NCBI GenBank assembly: GCA_036677445.1
Contig: JAVBWI010000023.1
Location: 310,001 to 374,000, forward strand
Source of the DNA: JAVBWI01 sp036677445
GTDB taxonomy: Bacteria > Bacillota > Clostridia > Christensenellales > CAG-138
DNA: 64,000 bases
Reading direction: 5' to 3'
The notes under the pieces were generated by a model. That model had not been told where the DNA came from. It ran no database searches and saw nothing but the letters and a program-made list of their open reading frames with translations. Both the position numbers and the translations under genes were made by a program. Below are positions 24,621 to 33,289 of the stretch, in pieces (within the stretch, counting starts at the first letter, position 1; every line of letters starts with the position of its first letter).

Positions 24621-25994
24621 ATGTATTGTGAAAAGTGCGGTGCGGAACAAAGGCCGCAGGATAAATTTTGCTGTAATTGCGGCGTGAGTATTTCGACAGC
24701 CATTGATACAGGCAAGAAAGGCGGCCCACAGGATACCGCGCAAAAGCAGGCTTTGCCGGATTCATATCAGAATGTTTCATCCATCGCCGACGCGCCCGTC
24801 ACCAACGCGCAGCGGTGGCTGCTGCCGGGTGCGCTGGGGCTGGGGTTCGTGTTGCAGGCGCTGCTGTTCTCCACCAACGGCGAAACCGCGCGGCTGGGAT
24901 TATGGTATGCGATATTCTGGCTTGCGTATCTCGCGGTATTCCACGCCGTATGCCTGCGGCAGGCAAAGGCCCGCCCGTTTGGCTTCCTGCTTGCGGGGGT
25001 CGCCGCGTTCCTCTGCACCATGCTGATCTTCCAGTCGCGCGGGTACAGCGACGGAATGCTGTTTTTTTTGAATTTGCTCGCCATCCCCTGCCTGCTGATG
25101 CTGCACGCGCAGTTCGTAACAAGGCCGCTGCCCAAAGAACAGGAGAGCGGTTACGTACCGCTGTTCTTTACCGGTTTTTTCGTACAGCCGTTTCAGTATA
25201 TCGGCCGCTTTTTCCGCAGTTTAGGCAGCCTTACGACCTCCAACAAACAAAGCAGGCGCGTATGGCTGGGGTTGCTGCTCGCGCTGCCCGCCGTCGCCGT
25301 GGTGCTGGTGCTGCTGCTCTCGGCGGATGCCGTGATGGGCGCGTATGCGCGCGCGTTTTTTGAGCCGCTGCGGTTGCCCGATCTGCTGTTCCGCGGCTTC
25401 ATACTGTTTCTATGCGCCATGCTGTTCTACAGCTTCCTGTATGGCGCGGCATGGGCAAAGCCACGGGTGTATCAGGCGCGCACATACGCGCCATGGTCCG
25501 CCACCGCCCCCAATATCGTGGTGGGTGCGCTGCTTGCCGTATACGCCGTATTCACCGCCGTCCAATTTGTGTATCTGTTCGGCGGGCACGGCCTGCCGGA
25601 GGGACTGACGTACGCCGCATACGCGCGGGAGGGCTTTAACCAGCTGATGTGGGTGGCGGCGCTCAACCTCGGCGCGTTTGCGCTGTGCCTGTGCAGGGTA
25701 CGCGAGCAGCGGCTGCTGCACATCCTCCTGCTGGCGCTGCTTGCGGCCACAGGCGTCGTGCTCGTCTCCGCCTTTACGCGGCTCTCGCTCTATATCGGCG
25801 CGTACGGGCTGACATTCAAGCGGGTACAGGCGTTCTGGTTCCTCTGTTACCTTTCCGCCGTACTGCTGCTGTGCGGCATACGCCTGTACCGCGGCAAACT
25901 GCCGCTGCTGCGCGCATGCACGCTGCTGTTCATACTGTGGTACGCGGCGCTCAACATGCCTGACCTGAATGCATGGTACGCAGCGGCGTTTTAA
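24621..25994 (+). CDS. zinc-ribbon polytopic membrane protein (DUF4153/DUF4173-like)
   Basis: The 457-residue protein begins with a zinc ribbon, CEKCGAEQRPQDKFCCNCG (residues 3-21), on the cytosolic side. About ten hydrophobic segments follow, with the recognisable late motif EGFNQLMWVAALNLG and SAFTRLSLYIGAYGLT of the DUF4153/DUF4173 group. ATG at 24621 is preferred to the ATG six bases earlier, which touches its own GGAGGA. It follows the XRE gene by 40 bp. The function is unknown. Confidence 0.75.
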   Translation: MYCEKCGAEQRPQDKFCCNCGVSISTAIDTGKKGGPQDTAQKQALPDSYQNVSSIADAPVTNAQRWLLPGALGLGFVLQALLFSTNGETARLGLWYAIFWLAYLAVFHAVCLRQAKARPFGFLLAGVAAFLCTMLIFQSRGYSDGMLFFLNLLAIPCLLMLHAQFVTRPLPKEQESGYVPLFFTGFFVQPFQYIGRFFRSLGSLTTSNKQSRRVWLGLLLALPAVAVVLVLLLSADAVMGAYARAFFEPLRLPDLLFRGFILFLCAMLFYSFLYGAAWAKPRVYQARTYAPWSATAPNIVVGALLAVYAVFTAVQFVYLFGGHGLPEGLTYAAYAREGFNQLMWVAALNLGAFALCLCRVREQRLLHILLLALLAATGVVLVSAFTRLSLYIGAYGLTFKRVQAFWFLCYLSAVLLLCGIRLYRGKLPLLRACTLLFILWYAALNMPDLNAWYAAAF

Positions 25995-26028
25995 CCTCGC
26001 GTTGGGGGCTGACCCCGGAGGCTTAACC

Positions 26029-26079
26029 GCCGCCAGCGACATGTGCGGTGGCGGCGGAAAGCCTTGCGGCGCAAGGCTT
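26029..26079. repeat. pair of GC-rich hairpins in the family D block
   Basis: CCGCCGCC...GGTGGCGGCGG and AAGCCTTGC-GGC-GCAAGGCTT form two adjacent stems just before the family D core. There is no reading frame. Confidence 0.45.
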
Positions 26080-26096
26080 TCCTTGCAGGAACCGCC

Positions 26097-26152
26097 GGTC
26101 CTCGGCGGGAGACGCCTTGGACACTAGGCTTGCGGGCCGTCGCCGCCATCCG
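26097..26152 (-). repeat. repeat family D core, inverted single copy
   Basis: The reverse complement of about 56 bp matches the core of the tandem units near 55.2 and 55.4 kb with only a few changes (two are visible: TTGG for TCGG and GGCTT for GGCCT). It lies between converging genes. Confidence 0.8.
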
Positions 26153-26179
26153 TAAAGATGTAGGCGGTTCCTGTGGAAC

Positions 26180-26208
26180 TCAAAAAAGTGACGCAGTCAC
26201 TTTTTTGA
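26180..26208. terminator. bidirectional terminator hairpin
   Basis: TCAAAAAAGTGAC-GCA-GTCACTTTTTTGA is a perfect 13-bp stem with T6 on both strands between converging genes. It resembles the hairpin at 55005-55032 beside the other D copies. Confidence 0.75.
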
Positions 26209-26218
26209 TACGCTTTTG

Positions 26219-26893
26219 CTACGCCTCTTCCCCGTTGGGATGCAGTTTATGGTAGCAGCGCCAAGCATATATGGTGGGCAGTACACCCATGCCGATGATG
26301 CCGCACCCGATGGAGGCAAGGGCAACGACCGGCGCGCTGAATATCAGCCCCAGCGCGCCGCCAAGCAACATAAAAAAGCCGCCGGCCATGCCCGCATACG
26401 CGCCAAACCGGTGCGTCTTTTTCCACACGGTTTCATCTTTGAATGTCCACGGCAGTTTGATGCCATACCAGTAATTCTGCTTGGCGGTGGACAGCGTGTT
26501 GGAGACATACATCAACAGCAGGCCAAGGAGCATCACGAGTATGCCGGGGAACACCATCCCCATATTGGTTGTCTCTGTGGCCACCAGGGCAAGCACGCCC
26601 CAGCTTACGGCGATCAGCAGCAATGTGGTCGCGGCGATTGTGTTTTTTTCCAGCCGCTTGTTGCGCGCCATGTTCGGGTTGCCTTGCGCGCGCCGGTGAT
26701 AGCCGCGCTCCGTAAGCTGCATCGCAAGCGGGATTAAAGCAAACAGCAACATGATCCATTTGCTGCCGTAATTGTCCGCCTCGCCTGTAATGCCCCAATG
26801 GATGGGTACGATATCCTGCTTGATCAGTGCGATGGCGATCGTAATCAGAACCGCATGTACGATTGTCAGCACTATTAACGCTTTGTTTTTCAT
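26219..26893 (-). CDS. sdpI: SdpI-family membrane protein (DUF1648 plus SdpI)
   Basis: The 224-residue protein has six helices. The DUF1648 N-terminus includes IPIHWGITGEADNYGSK-type sequence (VPIHWGITGEADNYGSK); the SdpI half has NYWYGIKLPWTFKDETVWKK. In Bacillus subtilis SdpI gives immunity to the SdpC toxin and signals to SdpR. It lies two bases after an SdpR-like gene, the same pairing. No sdpABC toxin genes are present here, so it may only sense foreign toxin or have a general envelope role. Confidence 0.88.
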   Translation of the reverse strand: MKNKALIVLTIVHAVLITIAIALIKQDIVPIHWGITGEADNYGSKWIMLLFALIPLAMQLTERGYHRRAQGNPNMARNKRLEKNTIAATTLLLIAVSWGVLALVATETTNMGMVFPGILVMLLGLLLMYVSNTLSTAKQNYWYGIKLPWTFKDETVWKKTHRFGAYAGMAGGFFMLLGGALGLIFSAPVVALASIGCGIIGMGVLPTIYAWRCYHKLHPNGEEA

Positions 26894-26895
26894 GT

Positions 26896-27159
26896 CTACT
26901 CCCCTTTCTCAAGAAGCGCCGCGAATACTTGCATCATATCCTGCAGGACGCTGGTATTGAGCGAATAGTTGATGTTCTGTCCCCTCTTTTCCGCATCGAT
27001 CATGCCCGCTTCCCGCAATATGTTCAAATGGTGGCTGATGGAGGGCTTGCTGATGGAAAACGCCGCGGCGATTTCGCCCGCGTTTTTATCCCCCTCGCGC
27101 AGCATGTTCAGTATCTGCCTGCGCGTAGGGTCCGCCAGCGCGTTCCATGTATCGCCCAA
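26896..27159 (-). CDS. sdpR: ArsR/SdpR-family autorepressor
   Basis: The 87-residue winged-helix protein has ALADPTRRQILNMLREGDKN, then FSISKPSISHHLNILREAGMI as the recognition helix. It has no metal-binding Cys, as in SdpR. GGGAGG precedes the ATG. The inverted repeat just upstream is a fitting autoregulatory site, and sdpI follows in the same operon. Confidence 0.92.
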   Translation of the reverse strand: MGDTWNALADPTRRQILNMLREGDKNAGEIAAAFSISKPSISHHLNILREAGMIDAEKRGQNINYSLNTSVLQDMMQVFAALLEKGE

Positions 27160-27185
27160 TACGATCGCCTCCCTGCAAGCTATTA

Positions 27186-27210
27186 TTTAGACGTTTGTCT
27201 AAATGTCTAA
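27186..27210 (-). promoter_or_regulatory. sdpRI operator and promoter region
   Basis: TTTAGAC-GTTT-GTCTAAA is a perfect palindrome with a third half-site TGTCTAA alongside. It overlaps a possible minus-strand promoter (TTAGAC, 17 bp, AATAAT), so bound SdpR would block transcription. Confidence 0.6.
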
Positions 27211-27259
27211 CAGAAGTATATGCATGCCGCCTGCCGTTGTCAAGCCGTTATAAAAATTT

Positions 27260-27287
27260 TTGTGCGGCGCGCCGGATATGGTATACT
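27260..27287 (+). promoter_or_regulatory. promoter of the amidohydrolase-queT operon
   Basis: TTGTGC, a 16-bp spacer and TATACT give a short leader of about 22 nt, too short for a preQ1 riboswitch. Confidence 0.65.
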
Positions 27288-27315
27288 GGCCATAGCAAAA
27301 ACCGGAGGAAAACGT

Positions 27316-28677
27316 ATGCCCTCGCTTTTGATAAAAAATATCGATACCCTCGTGACCTGCGACGCTGCCGACCGTGTACTGCGGCATGTGAGTGTCTATT
27401 GTGAAGGCGGCGTGATATTGGATATTTCCAATACGCCGCACGAAGCGGACGAAGTGATCGACGCTTCAAAAATGTGGATGTATCCGGGCCTTATCAACAC
27501 GCACCATCATCTGTACCAGTACTTCACGCGCAACCTGCCGCAGGTGCAGAATATGGAGCTGTTCGACTGGCTCAAAACGCTCTATGAGATCTGGAAATAT
27601 ATCGACGAAGACGTTGTGCGGCTAAGCTCCCTCGCCGGTATGGGCGAACTGATGCGCTACGGCTGCACCACCTGCATGGACCACCATTATGTGTTCCCCA
27701 AGGAGACTTCCGGCGCGCTTATCGACGCGCAGTTTTCCGCGGCGGACGAGCTTAAAATCCGCATGCACGCCACGCGCGGCAGCATGAGCCTTTCCAAAAA
27801 GGACGGCGGGCTGCCGCCCGATTCCGTGGTGCAGGATGTGGATACCATACTGCGCGATAGCCGCAGGCTTATCGAAACTTATCACGATTCCGGCCCCTAC
27901 GCCATGCATCAGGTGGCGCTCGCGCCCTGTTCGCCTTTTTCGGTAACGGCGGACCTGCTGCGCGAAAGCGCGGCGCTCGCGCGCGTATACGGCGTGCGGC
28001 TGCACACGCACCTGTGTGAGACCAGGGATGAGGAGCAATTCACGCTGCAGACCACGGGCATGCGCCCGTACGACTATATGGAATCCTTAGGCTGGACGGG
28101 CAGCGACGTATGGTATGCACATGGCATCTATTTCAACGACGGTGAATTGGCCCGCATGGCCGCCACGCAAACGGGCGTGGCGCACTGCCCCTGCTCGAAT
28201 ATGAAGCTTTCTTCCGGCGTGTGTCGCGTGCCGGATATGCTGCGCCTTAAAATCCCGCTCGGGCTTGCCGTAGACGGCAGCGCCAGCAACGACGGCTCCA
28301 ACCTGCTGGAGGAGATCCGCACCGCATATCTGCTGCACAGGCTGACTTATCACCAGCAGGCCCCCACGGGGTACGACCTGCTCAAGGTCGCGACGCGCGG
28401 CAGCGCGCAACTTTTAGGCCGCGAAAAACTGGGGTGTATTGCCCCCGGTTTCGCCGCGGACGCGTTTTTGATACGGTATGACCGGCCGGAGCTTTTAGGC
28501 GCGCACCTTGACCCCATGAGCATATTCGGCACGGTGGGCTGCCACGCGCCGGTGGACTATACCGTCGTAAACGGGCGCATTACGGTACGGGACGGCCGTT
28601 TGCTGCATGTCGACGAGGCGTGTATACAGCGCGAGGGCCGCGCGAAAATTGAAAAACTGTTGGAGGAAAAGACGTGA
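27316..28677 (+). CDS. amidohydrolase, 8-oxoguanine deaminase/hydroxyatrazine hydrolase-like
   Basis: The 453-residue metal-dependent deaminase of the AtzB/guanine deaminase group has the metal-binding NTHHHLYQ (about residue 60), TCMDHHYVF, His in RLHTHLCET, and the HCPCSNMKL and AVDGSASNDGSN motifs near residues 295-330 with the catalytic Asp. Members deaminate 8-oxoguanine, guanine, hydroxytriazines or S-adenosylhomocysteine-like purines. GGAGG precedes the ATG. The next gene, queT, overlaps its stop codon, which hints at a purine or deazapurine substrate (inference). Confidence 0.85.
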   Translation: MPSLLIKNIDTLVTCDAADRVLRHVSVYCEGGVILDISNTPHEADEVIDASKMWMYPGLINTHHHLYQYFTRNLPQVQNMELFDWLKTLYEIWKYIDEDVVRLSSLAGMGELMRYGCTTCMDHHYVFPKETSGALIDAQFSAADELKIRMHATRGSMSLSKKDGGLPPDSVVQDVDTILRDSRRLIETYHDSGPYAMHQVALAPCSPFSVTADLLRESAALARVYGVRLHTHLCETRDEEQFTLQTTGMRPYDYMESLGWTGSDVWYAHGIYFNDGELARMAATQTGVAHCPCSNMKLSSGVCRVPDMLRLKIPLGLAVDGSASNDGSNLLEEIRTAYLLHRLTYHQQAPTGYDLLKVATRGSAQLLGREKLGCIAPGFAADAFLIRYDRPELLGAHLDPMSIFGTVGCHAPVDYTVVNGRITVRDGRLLHVDEACIQREGRAKIEKLLEEKT

Positions 28678-29159
28678 AGACCAAACACCTTGTACAAGGG
28701 GCGCTGATCGCAGCCATATACGCGCTCTTGACGCTCGCCATCGCGCCCATCAGCTCCGGACTCCTGCAATGCCGCATTTCCGAAGCCATGAGCATACTGC
28801 CCTATTTCACCCCGGCGGCGATACCCGGCCTGTTCATCGGCTGCCTGATCGCCAATATTCTTACGGGCGCCGTGATTTACGATGTGCTGTTCGGCAGCGC
28901 CGCAACGCTGCTCGCCGCGTTTTTAACCTGGCGGCTTGCCCAGGCGTACCCTTCCCCCGCCGGGCGGTGGCTTGCGCCCGCGCCCGCGGTGGTGGTCAAC
29001 GCCCTGGTCGTGGGGTGGCTCCTTGCCAAGGTGTACCTGTTGGGGCCATTTTGGCTGTGCGCGCTCTATGTCGCGGCCGGTCAGCTCATCGCCTGTTACG
29101 GCCTGGGCATGCCGCTGCTGCTGGTGCTCTCGCGGTATAAGGAAAAACTCTTTTTGTAA
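28674..29159 (+). CDS. queT: QueT-family transporter (S-component type)
   Basis: The 161-residue protein has five or six helices and the QueT pattern: AALIAAIYALLT-like N-terminus (LIAAIYALLTLAIAPIS), LQCRISEAMSILPYF, then AAIPGLFIGCLIANI. QueT proteins are substrate-binding components of ECF transporters for queuosine precursors. The start is GTG, overlapping the amidohydrolase stop, with GGAGG upstream. The energising ECF module must be elsewhere. Confidence 0.88.
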   Translation: MKTKHLVQGALIAAIYALLTLAIAPISSGLLQCRISEAMSILPYFTPAAIPGLFIGCLIANILTGAVIYDVLFGSAATLLAAFLTWRLAQAYPSPAGRWLAPAPAVVVNALVVGWLLAKVYLLGPFWLCALYVAAGQLIACYGLGMPLLLVLSRYKEKLFL

Positions 29160-29214
29160 GACTTTCTCGAAGGAATTCTGTCAGCAAAGCAGGGCGTAAT
29201 TGGCAACCATTGCC

Positions 29215-29243
29215 TTGACACCCCCTTGGCGCACAACTATAAT
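29215..29243 (+). promoter_or_regulatory. strong promoter of the PFOR gene
   Basis: TTGACA, a 17-bp spacer and TATAAT match the SigA consensus exactly. The leader is about 90 nt, with no regulatory structure recognised. Confidence 0.9.
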
Positions 29244-29342
29244 AAATATGGGTTAAACTCCGGCGTTTTCTGGCACTATGCCTGTTCTCTCCCTGTCAAT
29301 AAAAACGGCGGAAAAAATACTATCGCACACAGGAGGTACGTT

Positions 29343-32300
29343 ATGCCAAAAACCATCACTATCGATGGGAATACTGCTGCAGCACACGTTGCATACGCAT
29401 TCTCGGATGTCGCAGCAATATATCCCATTACGCCTTCCTCCAACATGGCGGAAGTCGCAGACGAATGGGCCGCAAACGGCCGCATCAACCTCTTCGGGCA
29501 GCAGGTCCGCGTTGCCGAGATGCAGAGTGAAGGCGGCGCCGCGGGCGCAGTGCACGGCTCCTTAGCCGCAGGTGCTCTTACCAGCACGTTTACCGCTTCC
29601 CAGGGGCTGTTGCTGATGATCCCCAACATGTACAAGATCTCCGGCGAGCTGCTGCCCGGCGTGTTCCATGTTTCCGCCCGTGCGCTTGCCGCCCACTCCC
29701 TCTCCATATTCGGCGACCACAGCGACGTGATGGGCGCCCGCCAGACAGGCTTCGCAATGCTTTCCTCCGCTTCCGTACAGGAGGTTATGGATCTGGCGCT
29801 GGTCGCACACCTTTCCGCCATCAAGGCGAGCGTGCCCTTCCTGCATTTCTTTGACGGTTTCCGCACTTCCCATGAAATTCAAAAGATTGAAGCGATCGAC
29901 TACGACGATATGGGCAAGCTGTTGGATTGGGAAGCCGTATCCAAGTTCCGCGCGCGCAGCCTCAACCCGGAGCATCCGCATCAGGCGGGTACCGCGCAGA
30001 ACCCGGATATCTACTTCCAGGGCCGTGAAGCCTCCAACAAGTATTACCAGGCCGTGCCCGCTATTGTTGAAAAATACATGGAGGAGGTCGGCAAGCTGAC
30101 CGGCCGCAGTTACCATCTGTTCGATTATGTCGGCGCGCCCGACGCCGAAAAGGTCATTATCATCATGGGCTCGGGCGGGGATGTCTGTGAAGAGACCGTC
30201 GATTACCTTAACGCCCGCGGCGAGAAGCTCGGCGTGCTCAAGGTGCGCCTGTACCGCCCCTTCGCGGCCGACAGGTTCCTTGCCGCCCTGCCCAAGAGCG
30301 CGAAGAAGATCGCCGTGCTCGACCGCACCAAGGAGCCCGGCTCCATGGGCGAGCCGCTGTATACGGACGTTGTCGCCGCCCTCGCCGAAGCCGGCGTCTC
30401 TGACGTCAAAGTGCTCGGCGGCCGCTACGGCTTAGGTTCCAAGGAGTTCACGCCCGCCATGGTCAAGGCCGTATTCGACAACCTCGATGCCGCTGCGCCC
30501 AGGAACCACTTCACCGTGGGCATCGTGGACGATGTGACCAACAACTCCCTCAATGTGACGGAGCAGATCAACGCCTCGCCCGCCGGCACCATCGCCTGCA
30601 AGTTCTACGGCCTGGGTTCCGACGGCACCGTGGGTGCGAACAAGAACTCCATCAAGATCATCGGCGACCACACCAACCTGTACGCGCAGGGCTACTTCGC
30701 CTACGACTCCAAAAAGTCCGGCGGCTTGACGGTATCCCATCTGCGCTTTGGCAAGAAGCCCATTCAGAGCCCGTACCTCATTAACCACGCGGACTTCGTG
30801 GCCTGCCACAATCCTTCCTACGTCACCCGCTATGCGGTGGCCGAAGGCATCAAGGAAGGCGGCGTGTTCCTGCTCAACTCCCCCTGGACGGTTGAGGAGA
30901 TGGAACACGAGCTGCCCGCCGCCATGAAGCGGGCAATCGCGAAGAATAAGGTACGTTTCTACAACCTCGACGGTATCCGGCTCGCGCGCGAGGTGGGCAT
31001 GGGCGGCCGTATCAACACCATCATGCAGAGCGCGTTCTTCAAACTCGCCAACGTCATCCCCGTGGAAGACGCCATAGAGTTCATGAAGTCCGCCGCCAAG
31101 AAGTCCTACGGCAAGAAGGGCGACGAGATCGTCAAGAAGAACTATGACGCCATCGACGCGGGCGTCAACGCCATCGTCGAGATCAAGTACCCCGAAAGCT
31201 GGGCCACCGCCACCACGGGCGCGGAGCCTGTCGCCACCACCGATGACGAGTACTATCATGGCTTCATCAAGCCCATACTCGCACAGGAAGGCGACAAGCT
31301 GCCGGTTTCCAAGCTCGCCGCCGACGGGTTCGTGCCCACCGGCACCACCAAGTACGAAAAACGCGGCATCGCGGTGGACGTACCCAAGTGGATCCCCGAA
31401 AACTGCATCCAGTGTAACCAGTGCGCGCTGGTCTGCCCGCACGCGGTCATCCGTCCCTTTGTAGCCAAGCCGGAGGATCTAGCCGGTGCGCCGGAAAGCT
31501 TTGTTACACTTAATGCAGTGGGCAAAGAGCTGGCCGGTATGAAATTTAAGATCCAGATTTCCCCGCTTGACTGCACCGGCTGCGGCAACTGCGCGGATGT
31601 ATGCCCCGGAAGGGCGCAGCAGAAGGCACTTGTCATGGAACCGCTTGCCGAACTGCAGGAGACCGAGGCGAAGAACTGGGAGTATGCGCTCTCACTGCCC
31701 GAGTTCAGGCCCGATGTTGTCAAGACATTCAAGGACAGCCAGTTCCGTCAGCCGTTGTTCGAGTTCTCCGGCGCATGCGCAGGCTGCGGCGAAACCCCGT
31801 ACATCAAGCTCGTCACGCAGTTGTATGGCGACAGGATGATCGTCGCCAACGCTACGGGCTGCTCCTCCATCTACGGCGGCAGCGCCCCCACCTGCCCGTA
31901 CACCGTAAACTCCAAGGGCCAGGGTCCCGCATGGGCCAACTCGCTCTTTGAGGATAACGCGGAGTTCGGCTTCGGCATCAATCTCGCTGTCAAGCATCGC
32001 CGCGCGAAGCTTGCAAAGCTTGTCGAGGAGCTCAAGGGTCTCACCTGCAAGGAAGGCACTGCGGATATCCTGCAAAATTGGCTGGACAATATGGATGACG
32101 CCGAAGGCAGCAGGCTTGCCGCCGAGGGCGTAAAGGAACTGGTATTTAAGCCCGCCGGGCAGGAATGCAGCGCCGAAGCGGCCGCCATTAAGAAGCAGAT
32201 TGCGGAAATGGCCGACCTGTTGGTCAAGAAATCCATCTGGATATTCGGCGGTGACGGCTGGGCGTATGACATCGGCTACGGCGGATTGGATCATGTGCTC

Positions 32301-32870
32301 GCGATGGGTGAGGACGTGAACGTACTGGTAATGGATACCGAGGTGTACTCCAATACGGGCGGCCAGTCCTCCAAGGCCACGCCAACCGGCTCCGTGGCAA
32401 AGTTCGCTGCCGCCGGCAAGCGCACCACCAAGAAGGATCTGGGCATGATGGCGATGAGCTATGGCTATGTATACGTCGCCAAAGTCTCCATGGGTGCCAA
32501 CCCCGCGCAGCTGATGAAGGCCGTAGCCGAAGCGGAAGCCTACAAGGGCCCCTCGCTTATCATCGCTTACGCCCCCTGCATCAACCACGGCATCAACATG
32601 GGCAGGTCCCAGGCCGAGGCCAAGAAGGCGGTGGAATCCGGTTACTGGCCGCTGTACAGGTATAACCCGGAACTGGCCGATCAGGGCAAGAACCCGTTCA
32701 CGCTGGACAGCAAGGATCCCAAGGTGCCGTACTCCGAGTTCCTGCTCGGCGAAGTGCGCTACACTTCCCTGAAGAAGATGTTCCCCGAGCAAGCCGAACA
32801 GCTCTTCGAGCGGGCCGAGAAGGAAGCCGCCAACAAGATCGAGTATTACAAAAAGCTCAACGATATGTAA
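29343..32870 (+). CDS. nifJ: pyruvate:ferredoxin (flavodoxin) oxidoreductase
   Basis: The 1175-residue single-chain enzyme oxidises pyruvate and CoA to acetyl-CoA and CO2, reducing ferredoxin. The N-terminus holds AAIYPITPSSNMAE, followed by the gamma-like domain (IMGSGGDVCEETVDYL). An 8Fe ferredoxin domain has CIQCNQCALVCP and CTGCGNCADVCPG. The TPP-binding C-terminal part has ACAGCGETPYIK, ATGCSSIYGG, GGDGWAYDIGYGG and NTGGQSSKATPTG. ATG at 29343 has AGGAGG. Promoter and terminator flank it closely, and codon use is strongly biased to C-ending codons, consistent with high expression in fermentative metabolism. Confidence 0.98.
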   Translation: MPKTITIDGNTAAAHVAYAFSDVAAIYPITPSSNMAEVADEWAANGRINLFGQQVRVAEMQSEGGAAGAVHGSLAAGALTSTFTASQGLLLMIPNMYKISGELLPGVFHVSARALAAHSLSIFGDHSDVMGARQTGFAMLSSASVQEVMDLALVAHLSAIKASVPFLHFFDGFRTSHEIQKIEAIDYDDMGKLLDWEAVSKFRARSLNPEHPHQAGTAQNPDIYFQGREASNKYYQAVPAIVEKYMEEVGKLTGRSYHLFDYVGAPDAEKVIIIMGSGGDVCEETVDYLNARGEKLGVLKVRLYRPFAADRFLAALPKSAKKIAVLDRTKEPGSMGEPLYTDVVAALAEAGVSDVKVLGGRYGLGSKEFTPAMVKAVFDNLDAAAPRNHFTVGIVDDVTNNSLNVTEQINASPAGTIACKFYGLGSDGTVGANKNSIKIIGDHTNLYAQGYFAYDSKKSGGLTVSHLRFGKKPIQSPYLINHADFVACHNPSYVTRYAVAEGIKEGGVFLLNSPWTVEEMEHELPAAMKRAIAKNKVRFYNLDGIRLAREVGMGGRINTIMQSAFFKLANVIPVEDAIEFMKSAAKKSYGKKGDEIVKKNYDAIDAGVNAIVEIKYPESWATATTGAEPVATTDDEYYHGFIKPILAQEGDKLPVSKLAADGFVPTGTTKYEKRGIAVDVPKWIPENCIQCNQCALVCPHAVIRPFVAKPEDLAGAPESFVTLNAVGKELAGMKFKIQISPLDCTGCGNCADVCPGRAQQKALVMEPLAELQETEAKNWEYALSLPEFRPDVVKTFKDSQFRQPLFEFSGACAGCGETPYIKLVTQLYGDRMIVANATGCSSIYGGSAPTCPYTVNSKGQGPAWANSLFEDNAEFGFGINLAVKHRRAKLAKLVEELKGLTCKEGTADILQNWLDNMDDAEGSRLAAEGVKELVFKPAGQECSAEAAAIKKQIAEMADLLVKKSIWIFGGDGWAYDIGYGGLDHVLAMGEDVNVLVMDTEVYSNTGGQSSKATPTGSVAKFAAAGKRTTKKDLGMMAMSYGYVYVAKVSMGANPAQLMKAVAEAEAYKGPSLIIAYAPCINHGINMGRSQAEAKKAVESGYWPLYRYNPELADQGKNPFTLDSKDPKVPYSEFLLGEVRYTSLKKMFPEQAEQLFERAEKEAANKIEYYKKLNDM

Positions 32871-32896
32871 TGTAATACGAAAACCCGCATCTCATC

Positions 32897-32932
32897 AAAA
32901 TGGGCCGTTACGCAGGTAACGGCCCATTTTTT
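32897..32932 (+). terminator. PFOR terminator
   Basis: AAAATGGGCCGTTAC-GCAG-GTAACGGCCCATTTTTT is a perfect 15-bp stem with a T6 tail. Confidence 0.95.
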
Positions 32933-32937
32933 GTATC

Positions 32938-33230
32938 GGCAAAGTACCAATGGCACTTTGTCGAGGTTCACCGCGTAAGTTGCCGCCCAGTTTCCTGCTT
33001 ATGCAGGAAAACTTCCGTTGTCATGGCTTGCCAAAAATTCCGTCCTTGACAGATACCGAAATCACAGATTTCGGTTGTCGCGTCAACTTTCGTTCTAAGG
33101 CGTCATTTTGCACCGCACTGGCACCCGAATGGCACATTCGGGTATTCTGCAAGGAATGATGTGCGGCCAACGGCCGCACAACCAATCGCCAGCAAAATGA
33201 CGGATTGAAAGCCTATAGCTGCATAATTCC
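32938..33230. repeat. repeat family B, copy 1 (long form)
   Basis: It shares its framework with the reverse complement of 46640-46804: AAAGT..GGCACTTTGTCGAGG at one end, GTTTCCTGCTTA-GCAGGAAA, GTCATTTTGCACC in the middle, and GCCTATAGCTGCATAATT at the other end. Extra hairpins absent from the other copy are present: ACCGAAATC/GATTTCGGT, CACCCGAATG/CATTCGGGT and TGTGCGGC/GGCCGCACA. There is no plausible reading frame. Confidence 0.8.
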
Positions 33231-33289
33231 AGCTTGATGTTCTGGGACCGAGGGGCTGTCGATAGCCCGCGGTCATAAGCCGCACGCAA

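Noticed and set aside
27288..27315. preQ1 riboswitch before the amidohydrolase-queT operon
   Set aside because: The transcript leader is about 22 nt, with no aptamer-like sequence.
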